In this document: piece by piece, positions 1 through 6,771 of the stretch
How the letters are laid out: the number at the start of each line of letters is the position of its first letter
Numbering within the stretch: the first letter of the stretch is position 1
DNA from: Deltaproteobacteria bacterium RIFCSPLOWO2_12_FULL_60_16
GTDB lineage: Bacteria; Desulfobacterota; Binatia; UBA9968
Assembly: GCA_001798565.1 (NCBI GenBank)
Contig: MGSR01000034.1
Coordinates: forward strand, 1-8,365
Direction: 5' to 3'
DNA: 8,365 nucleotides
Position numbers and translations under genes: made by a program
Notes under the pieces: generated by a model
The model's database searches: none
Seen by the model: the letters and a program-made list of their open reading frames with translations, nothing else
Told to the model about the DNA's origin: nothing

Positions 1-693
1 ATATCCTATTTCCCTGCAGTCCTGTTCGTGGGAATCGGCTTTGTGATGCCCGTCATCCGGACGCTCACCTACATCGGCATAGTCACCATGGGGGCCTCGC
101 GCAGCGTCTCGTTGAGATCGAGCTATCCCCTGTTCGGCGCGCTCTTCGCGCTTATTTTCTTAAACGAAGAGCTCAAACCGCTCGTCCTGGCGGGCACCCT
201 CCTGGTAGTCTCCGGGACCTTTTTCATCACCTGGCAGCGAAAGGACGATCCTTCGGCTGGCCGCTGGTGGCATGCCCTCTTTCCTCTGACTGCGGCGCTC
301 ATCTCAGGGCTGATTCAGCCCGTCGTGCGCTACGGTCTCACCGTTTCCTACTATCCGCTATTTTTTACGGCTCTGGTAGGCGCGACTTCGCTCTCGGCCT
401 ATCTCAGCTTCCTGCCCCTCATAAAAAGGTTCCAGCGTCCGATCTGGAGCCGCAAAGGCTTGAAGAGCCTTGTGATCGCCGCCCTGCTCGAGAATCTGGG
501 ATTTCTCCTCTTTATCACCGCCTTCGGCCTGGCGCCGGTCGCCACGGTCTCGCCTCTCATCGCGACCAGCCCCATGTGGGTGGTGCTTGCGGCGCTGCTG
601 ATCTTCCGCGATCTCGAGCAGGTGAGCCTGCGCACCATCATCGGCACGGCCTTAACCGTCGCCGGCACCATTGTGATTACGTTAAGAGGGTAA
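1..693 (+). CDS. EamA/DMT-family transporter, 5'-truncated by window edge
   Basis: Probable inner-membrane permease of the drug/metabolite transporter superfamily (EamA, PF00892); the substrate cannot be predicted. The frame is open from base 1, so the gene begins upstream; a GTG at 28 is only an internal valine codon. About 230 residues are present, against a usual length near 300, so roughly the first two helices are missing. The remaining sequence is a run of hydrophobic helices. The end of the first EamA repeat is visible as GASRSVSLRSSYPLFGALFA followed by an N-E-E-L turn. The end of the second repeat shows the equivalent APVATVSPLIATSPMW segment and a last helix ending in a TAA stop. 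The Pro/Ser-rich helix with a following acidic 'E' turn, repeated twice, is typical of the family. The gene converges on the DUF2007 gene with only 9 bp between stops and no recognisable terminator, and it is not part of the minus-strand cluster. Confidence 0.88.
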   Translation: MSYFPAVLFVGIGFVMPVIRTLTYIGIVTMGASRSVSLRSSYPLFGALFALIFLNEELKPLVLAGTLLVVSGTFFITWQRKDDPSAGRWWHALFPLTAALISGLIQPVVRYGLTVSYYPLFFTALVGATSLSAYLSFLPLIKRFQRPIWSRKGLKSLVIAALLENLGFLLFITAFGLAPVATVSPLIATSPMWVVLAALLIFRDLEQVSLRTIIGTALTVAGTIVITLRG

Positions 694-702
694 AAAATCG
701 CC

Positions 703-1014
703 TCACGGCCGATTATTCCCGCAGTTCCAGCACTCGGTAAACTGGCCTTCCACCTCCTCGCCGCACTTCCCGCATCGCCAAGGCTTTTTAACGGACCCGA
801 GCGGAGCCAGGGCTTTATCGAGAGTCTCTGCAGCCATGGAGTATAGGGCATCCTCTACCACCCAAAGCTCCGGCCAGCACTCGATCGGCGGGATCTCGCC
901 CACCGCGCCGGCAAGATAAGTGTTCTTAACCACGCACTCGATCCCCTGACTCTCAAGTACGTTCTTCAGATGGCCGATCATCAGAGGATCCTGCGCGCTG
1001 TACAACTTCTTCAC
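703..1014 (-). CDS. DUF2007 domain protein with C-terminal zinc ribbon
   Basis: Small soluble protein of 103 residues. Residues 2-70 match the DUF2007 (PF09413, 'putative signal transducing protein') pattern: KLYSAQDPLMIGHLKNVLES, then a G-I-E-C strand, a G-x-I-P-P loop and the W-P-E-L-W-V-V-x-D strand. Residues 81-98 carry two CxxC pairs (C81/C84 and C95/C98) that should form a zinc ribbon. No biochemical role is established for the family. The start is GTG at 1014: there is no ATG between it and the upstream in-frame stop at 1053-1051, and AAGGA lies 5 nt before it. It lies 85 bp downstream of the antitoxin on the same strand and converges with the transporter. It is not a toxin-like protein, so it is unlikely to be the partner of the antitoxin. 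Confidence 0.82.
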   Translation of the reverse strand: MKKLYSAQDPLMIGHLKNVLESQGIECVVKNTYLAGAVGEIPPIECWPELWVVEDALYSMAAETLDKALAPLGSVKKPWRCGKCGEEVEGQFTECWNCGNNRP

Positions 1015-1019
1015 GCTGG

Positions 1020-1024
1020 TCCTT
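1020..1024 (-). promoter_or_regulatory. Shine-Dalgarno for the GTG-started DUF2007 gene
   Basis: On the minus strand AAGGA stands 5 nt upstream of GTG 1014. It decides the start, because no ATG is available in frame before the upstream stop. Confidence 0.6.
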
Positions 1025-1072
1025 GACCTGTCCCAAAGATTGTTGAGATATCAAAGCGGGAGCCCATCTCAC

Positions 1073-1109
1073 TTCTGACTTTGGTATCTACGCCAAGCTC
1101 TAGTCAGAA
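1073..1109 (-). other. Stem-loop spanning the antitoxin stop codon
   Basis: An exact 8-bp inverted repeat pairs 1073-1080 (TTCTGACT) with 1102-1109 (AGTCAGAA). Inside it, TTGG (1081-1084) pairs with CCAA (1093-1096), leaving an 8-nt loop and a 5-nt bulge at 1097-1101. The 3' end of the antitoxin frame, including its TAG stop (1102-1100), lies within the structure. No T-tract follows on either strand, so it is not a standard intrinsic terminator. It may be a processing or mRNA-stability hairpin, an attenuating structure before the DUF2007 gene, or chance. Confidence 0.45.
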
Positions 1110-1360
1110 AATAGTTCCTCGATAGTGTAGCGCCTTTTCGTGCGTCGAAGAGTCCGTATCCCGGCACGGATCTCTTTCATGAAGTAAGAATCTTTCGAAA
1201 TCTCAACCGTCTCCTGCCAGCTATCGTATTGCCTCTTACTGAGCATCACTGCAACGGGCCTGCCTCTCCGCGTAATAGTGATCGATTTGTCCTTATGTTC
1301 TACAAGGTCAACAATCTTCCCAAGCGTGGCTTTAACCTCCGACAGTGGTAGGACTTTCAT
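1100..1360 (-). CDS. Phd/YefM-family antitoxin, no adjacent toxin
   Basis: An 86-residue protein with the Phd/YefM (PF02604) N-terminal DNA-binding fold. MKVLPLSEVKATLGKIVDLV forms the first strand and helix, then S-I-T-I-T-R-R-G-R-P-V-A-V-M-L gives the hallmark strand-turn-strand, then SKRQYDSWQET. The charged tail (residues 58-86, ending T-I-E-E-L-F-S-D) is the usual toxin-wrapping segment and looks intact. The start is ATG 1360 with AGGAG at 1371-1367, 6 nt upstream. In this family the antitoxin normally binds its toxin and represses the shared promoter. The toxin gene usually follows directly, but here only 85 bp separate it from an unrelated DUF2007 gene. It may be a solitary antitoxin, a remnant of a lost module, or one acting with a distant partner. 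It lies 62 bp downstream of the giant VWA gene; whether it shares that transcript is unclear. Confidence 0.87.
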   Translation of the reverse strand: MKVLPLSEVKATLGKIVDLVEHKDKSITITRRGRPVAVMLSKRQYDSWQETVEISKDSYFMKEIRAGIRTLRRTKRRYTIEELFSD

Positions 1361-1422
1361 TTCGTGCTCCTATTTATGTTGGCGGCAATCATGGCCGTGG
1401 CTGCTTTTCATTCCCAGGGGAA

Positions 1423-4400
1423 TCAAGTCCGATTTCTCCCAGGCCATCTCCTCATCGCCAGGTCGGCGAGAAACAGAAACAGGCCGAGGCCGGAGAGCGG
1501 CCACCAGGTCTCCTCGGCGGCGCGGCTCTTGTTCGGCTCCGGAGTAAAGAGGCGCTTGACCCCCTCTTCCATGTTATCCGGATCCAGCACCTCGCCGCCG
1601 CTCTCCTCGGCGAGTTTATTCAGCAGAGCCGTGTTGGGCCTCATCTCGCGGTATTCCCTGGGATAAGGGACGATAAAGGGCACGGTGGCAGCCGCCAGGC
1701 GAGTCTCGTGCTCTTTTCCCTCTTCGTAGATCGTGAGCAGATGGACCCCTCTCTGCCCGAGAGAAAACCGGCCCTCGTAGCGGCCCGGAGCGCTCTGCTC
1801 AAGGCTCTTTGTCGAGGTGGCCCGATCCGGCCCCGTCATATTGCCCTGGAGCTTGAGGTGATTGACAAACCCCCCCTCTCGGGAGACCAGATCGACGACC
1901 GCTCTTACCTCTTCTCCTTCTTGCTTCAACTCGGTCCGGACCCTATGCTCCGACACTTTTCGGGTCGCGCTGCGCGCCAGCTGGGCGGCCAGGCGCGGAA
2001 ACTCCTCCCACTCAAGCCACTCCTTCCCCCAGCGCCCGGTCAGGTCCGAAGTGAAGGCGACGACCTTACCCAGCCCATAGCTCCACGAGGCCAGCAGGGG
2101 ATCCTCCCCCGCCTTCATCAGCAGCTCCGCCGCAGGCTTGCGATGGGTGAGGACGTAGCCTCGAAGGGGAGGAATCTTTTTTTGCCCGAAGCCTTTCAGC
2201 GGGCCGGTGCCGGCCGTTACTGCGGGATGGGTCAGCTTTTCGACCAGGAGATCGCGCGAGATCAGCAGCGTCTCTGTGGTAAAGATCTGCGGAATCGCCT
2301 TTGGGTCGGCCGTCACGTAGCTTCTCCCCTTGCCCTCCCTGGCGATATCGGTCAGCAAGACGACGTCGGCGTCCTGCCCCAGCGCCACCGTGGACACCGT
2401 GATCCTGTCGCGCGCCATCCGGGTCACCAGGGAGCGAAAATCCGCCTTGTCGGTCAATCCGTCGGAGAGGATCAACAGGTGCTTGACCGCGGCAGCCTTG
2501 GCCGAAAGAGCGCGCTGCGCCTCGACCATCGCCTTGTAGAGATCCGTGCCGCCGTCGGACTGGAGCAAGGAGAGGCGCTCGGAGATCAACTCCCCCTTGC
2601 CCACCTGCCGAAAGGGCAGGGCCCAATCCCAGCCGGCGTCGAAGGCGAGGATGCCCACCTGGTCGGAGGGGTTGAGGAGATCGGCGGCAGCGAAGGCCGC
2701 CGCTTTCGCCAGATCGAGCTTGGTCGCCCCCGGAGGCCCCGCTCCCATGCTGCCCGATTTATCCAGGACGAAGAGGAGCGCCACCTGGGGGAGGTCGAGG
2801 CGCGCGGGAGGCCGCATGTCCACCGGCAGAAGCCGCTCCAGCGGAGTCTTATAATAGCCCCCGGCGCCATAGCTCTGGGTTCCGCCGATAACGATCAGGC
2901 CGCCGCCGAGATCGCGGACATATTTTTCGATCGCCTCCATCTTCGCCGGAGAGAGACGGTGCGCCGGCACATCATCCAGGACCAGGAGATCGAAGGAAGA
3001 AAGCTCCGGCAAGGAAAGCGCGCGCTCCTCGGCCGCGGATTCCACCACCGAGTAGCCCTGCAGCGCCAGGACGCGCGGCATCAGGCGCTGGCCCGCGCCC
3101 TGCGTGCGCAGGTAGAGGAGCCGCGGCGGACCTTGGACTTCCACCACGCCCTGCAGGAGATTGTTCTCGGCCAGGCTGTCGTCGGAGGACTCGACCAGCA
3201 GCTCGTAGGTATGGCTGCCCCGCTCGCGCAGGCTGTCGCGGAAGCGGAGCCAATTGGTGCCGCCCTTCAGGGCTACCGCCTCTTCTCTCCGAATAATGCC
3301 GTCGCGCAAAAGCTTCACCCGCGCCGGCGCATCGCGCAGCGCCTCTATGGCGCCCCGCACCTCGAAGGTCTCCGCGCTGTCCACCTGCTGCGGCAGCGCC
3401 AGGTCGCTGAGATAAATCTCGTTTTTCCCCTGAGTGAGGCTGACCGGCAGGACCCAGACCGGGACTCCTTGCGAACGGATCAGCGGCAGCACCTTGGAGA
3501 GCTCGCCGCGATTTTCGTTGCCGTCGGAAATGAGCAGAATCCTGCCCTCGCGCCCCTCGCCGATCTGGGCCAGGGCCGCCTGGAGCGCCGCCTGGAGGTT
3601 CGTATCCTGCCGGGCCAGCGCCGGAGAAAAGTCGGCCAGGGGAAGATCCGCGCGCGGAAAAAACTCCCATGCCGGCTGCCGGCCGAAAAAGAACAGCCCC
3701 GCCCGCGTAGCGGCAGTCTTGATCCGGCGCGCCCGCTCCAGGACCTCCACGGCCTTATCTTTTCCCTCCTGCCCTACGCTGCGGGAGAAATCGGCCCCGA
3801 CGATCACGTCCAGCGCGTCGATGGCTCTAAAGATTTTAGGGTTGATAACGGCGATCATAAGCGCCGTGAACGCCAGGGCGCGCAGCGCCAGGGGATAAAG
3901 GGAGAGGCCCTGGCGAAAGACCAAATAGGCCTCGACCGCCAGCAGGACAGAGACCAATAGGAGCAGGTAAGGCCAAAGAGAAAAGCCGCGCTCCGCCTCT
4001 TCCCGGCCCCCGGCCGCGCTGTTTTCGGCGGGGCCCTGCCGGACCCGGGGAGCGATCCGGGACTCGCTCTCGCTGAAAAGATTGGCGGCAAATTCTCCCT
4101 CCCGGCTGCCACTCTTGAAAGTATAAAAGCCCGCTTCGGAGGTATCCGCAAAGGAGATCGGATTGGTGAGCGCTCTCAATTTATCCCTCCTGCCCGAGGG
4201 GCTTCTCAACTCGACCTGTTCATCCGTGCCGTGCAGGTGCAGCAGGTAGGGCTTGCCCGCTGGAACTCCGGTGGCCGGGAATTCCGGCCTCTTGGGCTGA
4301 AACCAATCCAAGGCGTTGCTGAGGAGAACGGGGAAAGCGACTTTGAAAGGCAGGTCGGAAGCTGCCAGGTCGAAGCCGATCGCCAGGGCGCGCAGCCTGC

Positions 4401-5751
4401 CTTTTTCCAACGCGACGATCAGCGGCCCCTCGCGGGACACGGCCAAAGGGAGCCCGGCCCCGGCCGGGACCAGTCGGCGCGCCTCCCGGATATAGAGATC
4501 ATCCAGACGAATGCCCGCCGTGACGGGATGGCGGGCAAGCTGCGGCAAGGGGCGCGGGCGGAAGATTCTCTCGCCGGCGCTCAACGGCAGGCCGGCGCCT
4601 ACCGTGTTGATGAGGAGGAAATTCCCCTCCACCAGAGGCGGCGAAGGAATCCCGTCGAGCACGATCACGTCGTGCGCCTGGAGCGCCGCGGAGAGAGAAT
4701 CGGGGTCGAGCCGCGCCAGGCGGCTTACCCGCACCCCGAGGGAGCGAAAGAGATGCTCCAGGAAGGGATTGCCCTTGCCGGCATAAAGAATGCTCATCGG
4801 ACGGGATTCGGAAAGCGCCAGGTAGGCCTGGTTGTCGGTGGAAAAATCGTCTTCGATTCCCAGGACCGCTGTGGCTCGGCCGCTCAGAGTCCCCTCGTAA
4901 GGATAGATCAGAACTCGGCTTTGCTGCGGGGCGATCTCGATATTCTCCTGGACCAACCTCTTTTCCCCGACGGTCAGGGTCACCGGGACGCTCACCGGGC
5001 GGGGAGTGAAGTTCCTGACGCCCACCATCGCCTCGTAACGACCCGGAAGGCCCGGCGCGCGGCGGAACTCAAAGTTGATGATCCCGACGTTGTCGCTCGG
5101 CCCCTCCACTCTGACCAGACGGAGATGAGGAGAATTCCACGGCAGCTCCTCGGCGCCGTCGAAGGCGCCGTCGCTGAGGACCACCACGCGATCGCGGCTT
5201 GACCGCTTCAAGAACGAATGGGCGAAGAGAATCGCCTCTTTGACTTCAGCGGCCCCGTCCGTCGGCTGAAGCGCGCGGGCGAGATCCCTGAGCTTTTTCT
5301 TGTCCTCGGTAAACGGGGACAAAAGCCGTGGCGCAGCCGCGGCGCCGACCACCATCATTTTTTGTCCGGCGGGCGCCGCGTCGATGAGCGAGAGGAGCTC
5401 TCTACGGGCATCATCGAACCGGCTTCCCGACCGGCCCTTCGCCTTCATGCTCGCGCTCAAATCCACCACGGCCACGGTGTCCCCCGCCGGGGCGCCCCAC
5501 GAGAGCAGCGAGGGATCGGCCAGCGCCGTGATGAGAATCAAAGCGCTCAGGAGCTGGAGCACGAGCGGGAGATTCTTCTTCAACAGGCGCCCGAGCCTGC
5601 TCCCCACGGTCCGTTCTCTGAGCAAGCGCTCCCAGAGAAACAGTGTGGTGGTGCTCACCTTGAGGCCCCTGGGCCTCAAGCTGTGCAGAAAGACGATCAA
5701 GGGAAAAACGCCCAGGAGCAGGAGGAAGGATAGAGGGAATCCCCAATTCAT
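1423..5751 (-). CDS. Giant triple-VWA membrane protein (fused BatA-like and VWA/GATase-like proteins)
   Basis: A 1442-residue protein in one uninterrupted frame. Residues 1-80 form a BatA/aerotolerance-type N-terminus (PF07584-like): TM 4-24, an Arg/Lys-rich loop, TM 61-78. VWA1 covers about 92-215 (MIDAS D97-L-S-A-S101, T164, D194). A beta-rich domain (225-310) and an amidotransferase-like fold (317-485) follow. TM 592-611 and TM 617-637 form a hairpin. VWA2 is at about 646-772 (D654-F-S-R-S658, T717, D743), then a beta domain (778-872) and a GATase1_like (PF07090-like) segment (877-980). VWA3 is at about 988-1160 (D997-K-S-G-S1001, T1069, D1097), then a beta domain and TM 1417-1433 with an Arg-rich end. 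Positive-inside loops place all VWA domains outside the cytoplasm. I see no cysteine, so the amidotransferase-like folds cannot use the usual nucleophile. It is the third visible gene of the MoxR cluster and probably the partner of MoxR and DUF58. The start ATG 5751 has only a weak GGTGGG 9 nt upstream. Cellular role unknown. Confidence 0.9.
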   Translation of the reverse strand: MNWGFPLSFLLLLGVFPLIVFLHSLRPRGLKVSTTTLFLWERLLRERTVGSRLGRLLKKNLPLVLQLLSALILITALADPSLLSWGAPAGDTVAVVDLSASMKAKGRSGSRFDDARRELLSLIDAAPAGQKMMVVGAAAAPRLLSPFTEDKKKLRDLARALQPTDGAAEVKEAILFAHSFLKRSSRDRVVVLSDGAFDGAEELPWNSPHLRLVRVEGPSDNVGIINFEFRRAPGLPGRYEAMVGVRNFTPRPVSVPVTLTVGEKRLVQENIEIAPQQSRVLIYPYEGTLSGRATAVLGIEDDFSTDNQAYLALSESRPMSILYAGKGNPFLEHLFRSLGVRVSRLARLDPDSLSAALQAHDVIVLDGIPSPPLVEGNFLLINTVGAGLPLSAGERIFRPRPLPQLARHPVTAGIRLDDLYIREARRLVPAGAGLPLAVSREGPLIVALEKGRLRALAIGFDLAASDLPFKVAFPVLLSNALDWFQPKRPEFPATGVPAGKPYLLHLHGTDEQVELRSPSGRRDKLRALTNPISFADTSEAGFYTFKSGSREGEFAANLFSESESRIAPRVRQGPAENSAAGGREEAERGFSLWPYLLLLVSVLLAVEAYLVFRQGLSLYPLALRALAFTALMIAVINPKIFRAIDALDVIVGADFSRSVGQEGKDKAVEVLERARRIKTAATRAGLFFFGRQPAWEFFPRADLPLADFSPALARQDTNLQAALQAALAQIGEGREGRILLISDGNENRGELSKVLPLIRSQGVPVWVLPVSLTQGKNEIYLSDLALPQQVDSAETFEVRGAIEALRDAPARVKLLRDGIIRREEAVALKGGTNWLRFRDSLRERGSHTYELLVESSDDSLAENNLLQGVVEVQGPPRLLYLRTQGAGQRLMPRVLALQGYSVVESAAEERALSLPELSSFDLLVLDDVPAHRLSPAKMEAIEKYVRDLGGGLIVIGGTQSYGAGGYYKTPLERLLPVDMRPPARLDLPQVALLFVLDKSGSMGAGPPGATKLDLAKAAAFAAADLLNPSDQVGILAFDAGWDWALPFRQVGKGELISERLSLLQSDGGTDLYKAMVEAQRALSAKAAAVKHLLILSDGLTDKADFRSLVTRMARDRITVSTVALGQDADVVLLTDIAREGKGRSYVTADPKAIPQIFTTETLLISRDLLVEKLTHPAVTAGTGPLKGFGQKKIPPLRGYVLTHRKPAAELLMKAGEDPLLASWSYGLGKVVAFTSDLTGRWGKEWLEWEEFPRLAAQLARSATRKVSEHRVRTELKQEGEEVRAVVDLVSREGGFVNHLKLQGNMTGPDRATSTKSLEQSAPGRYEGRFSLGQRGVHLLTIYEEGKEHETRLAAATVPFIVPYPREYREMRPNTALLNKLAEESGGEVLDPDNMEEGVKRLFTPEPNKSRAAEETWWPLSGLGLFLFLADLAMRRWPGRNRT

Positions 5752-5769
5752 CGGATACCGCCCACCGAA

Positions 5770-5797
5770 AACAAGTTACTAGTTATTGGTTATTAGT
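5770..5797. repeat. Degenerate AT-rich heptamer array in the spacer before the giant VWA gene
   Basis: Four consecutive 7-bp units on the plus strand: AACAAGT, TACTAGT, TATTGGT, TATTAGT (5770-5776, 5777-5783, 5784-5790, 5791-5797), followed by a partial TTTAAG. The last three agree with a TAxTxGT pattern. It lies within the 71-bp gap between the DUF58 stop and the giant gene's start and is far more AT-rich than its surroundings. I could not find a convincing -35/-10 pair in it. Confidence 0.55.
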
Positions 5798-5822
5798 TTT
5801 AAGCCAACACTCATCATTACGT

Positions 5823-6767
5823 TTACCGGACGCTGCGGATTTGGCGCAGCGTGAGCAAAACGAAATCCTCAAACGGCGTCGCCGTGGTGGTGCGGAGATA
5901 ATCCACGTTGCGGCTTATGCAAAACGACTCCACGGCCTTGAGGTAATCCCTAAGCTCTTCGTCGAAGCGCTCGACCAGCGCATCGTCCAGAAAGAGCCTT
6001 CTCTCCCTCTCGCTCTCGACGTCGAAGAGCGAGACATCGCCCCGCGGCGCCACGGAGATCTCCCGCTCGTCCAGGATATGGATGACCAGAACCTGATATC
6101 CCTTCCTCAGCAGAGCCTCGAGGCCGGCCCGCCAGCCCTCGGGATCGAAGAGATCGCTCACCAGCACGACGAGTCCGGTGCGCGGAAAAACCGCGGCGAA
6201 GGACTGGGCGGCGCCCTCCAGGTCTGTCTCTCCCCGACAGGAGAGCCCGGCCAAAAAACTGAAAAGGGCGAGGATCTGCCTTCTTCCCCGTCCCATCTCC
6301 AGCGGCAAGAGGGCCCGCGCGGAAAAGGCCGTCGCCCCCACCCGGTCGAGGTTTTTGAGCCCGATGTAGCCGAGCGCCGCGGCGACCCTCTTCGCGTACT
6401 CGATCTTGGGCGGATCGCCCTCTGCCATGGAGCGGCTGGTATCGATCATAAGATAAACGTTCAACTCCTCCTCGGCCGTAAAGAGCTTGAGGCAGAGCCG
6501 GTCCAGCCGGCGGTAGATGTTCCAATCGACGTAGCGCAGGTCGTCGCCCCTCTGGTATTTCCGGTAGTCGGAAAATTCCAGGCTGAAACCTTTCCTGAGC
6601 GAAGGGTGCTCCCCCTTGAAGCCGGACCAGGAGAGCCGCTTGGCGACCAGCCGGAGCCGCTCGAGCTTCTTTAAGAACTCAGGATCAAAAAAAGCTTGGA
6701 CTCCGGCATCCCGGGTCTTGGGTTTACTTTCCCCCTCGAAACTCGGAATGCGGAACTCGAAACTCAT
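5823..6767 (-). CDS. DUF58 family VWA-like protein
   Basis: A 314-residue soluble protein of the DUF58 family (PF01882), the usual companion of MoxR ATPases. The family signature is seen at residues 68-96: Y-R-K-Y-Q-R-G-D-D-L-R-Y-V-D-W-N and then the R-x-D-R-L-C-L-K-L-F segment. The C-terminal half is a VWA-like fold with an intact metal site: D109-T-S-R-S113, T181, D205. No transmembrane helix is visible, so it is probably cytoplasmic. The frame stays open into moxR up to 7112, but the start is ATG 6767: GGAGGT lies 9 nt upstream and the moxR stop is only 2 nt away, a layout typical of translational coupling. No suitable start codon was found in the following 35 or so codons. Residues 1-10 coincide with a heptamer repeat and lie before the conserved domain, which begins near F27. 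Known family proteins are proposed adaptors or substrates in MoxR systems; the exact function here is inferred. Confidence 0.93.
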   Translation of the reverse strand: MSFEFRIPSFEGESKPKTRDAGVQAFFDPEFLKKLERLRLVAKRLSWSGFKGEHPSLRKGFSLEFSDYRKYQRGDDLRYVDWNIYRRLDRLCLKLFTAEEELNVYLMIDTSRSMAEGDPPKIEYAKRVAAALGYIGLKNLDRVGATAFSARALLPLEMGRGRRQILALFSFLAGLSCRGETDLEGAAQSFAAVFPRTGLVVLVSDLFDPEGWRAGLEALLRKGYQVLVIHILDEREISVAPRGDVSLFDVESERERRLFLDDALVERFDEELRDYLKAVESFCISRNVDYLRTTTATPFEDFVLLTLRQIRSVR

Positions 6768-6771
6768 AATT
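6737..6771. repeat. Degenerate 7-bp tandem repeat covering the DUF58 start
   Basis: Five successive heptamers on the plus strand: CGAAACT, CGGAATG, CGGAACT, CGAAACT, CATAATT (boundaries 6737/6744/6751/6758/6765). Units one and four are identical. The DUF58 start codon (6767-6765) falls in the last unit, so codons 1-10 are encoded by the array, giving the low-complexity S-F-E-F-R-I-P-S-F stretch. The array has the same period as the one at 5770-5797 but a different unit. Confidence 0.6.

Noticed and set aside
28..30. GTG as the start of the transporter
   Set aside because: The frame is open to base 1 and the protein from here would lack the first helices of the family; this is an internal codon of a truncated gene.
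1361..1422. Intrinsic terminator after the giant VWA gene
   Set aside because: Only a 4-bp CGGC/GCCG stem with no T-tract is visible, so I could not support a terminator.
1345..3960. 871-codon open frame on the plus strand
   Set aside because: It is antisense to the giant VWA gene, its translation is Arg/Gln/Gly/His-rich with no recognisable domain, and long stop-free antisense frames are expected opposite GC-rich genes.
4231..5202. 323-codon open frame on the plus strand
   Set aside because: Antisense shadow of the same gene; composition is typical of a non-coding frame and no domain is seen.
5751..5823. sigma70-type promoter in the AT-rich spacer before the giant gene
   Set aside because: A TTGGCT could serve as a -35 element, but no matching -10 was found at 16-18 bp; the AT richness is explained by the heptamer array.
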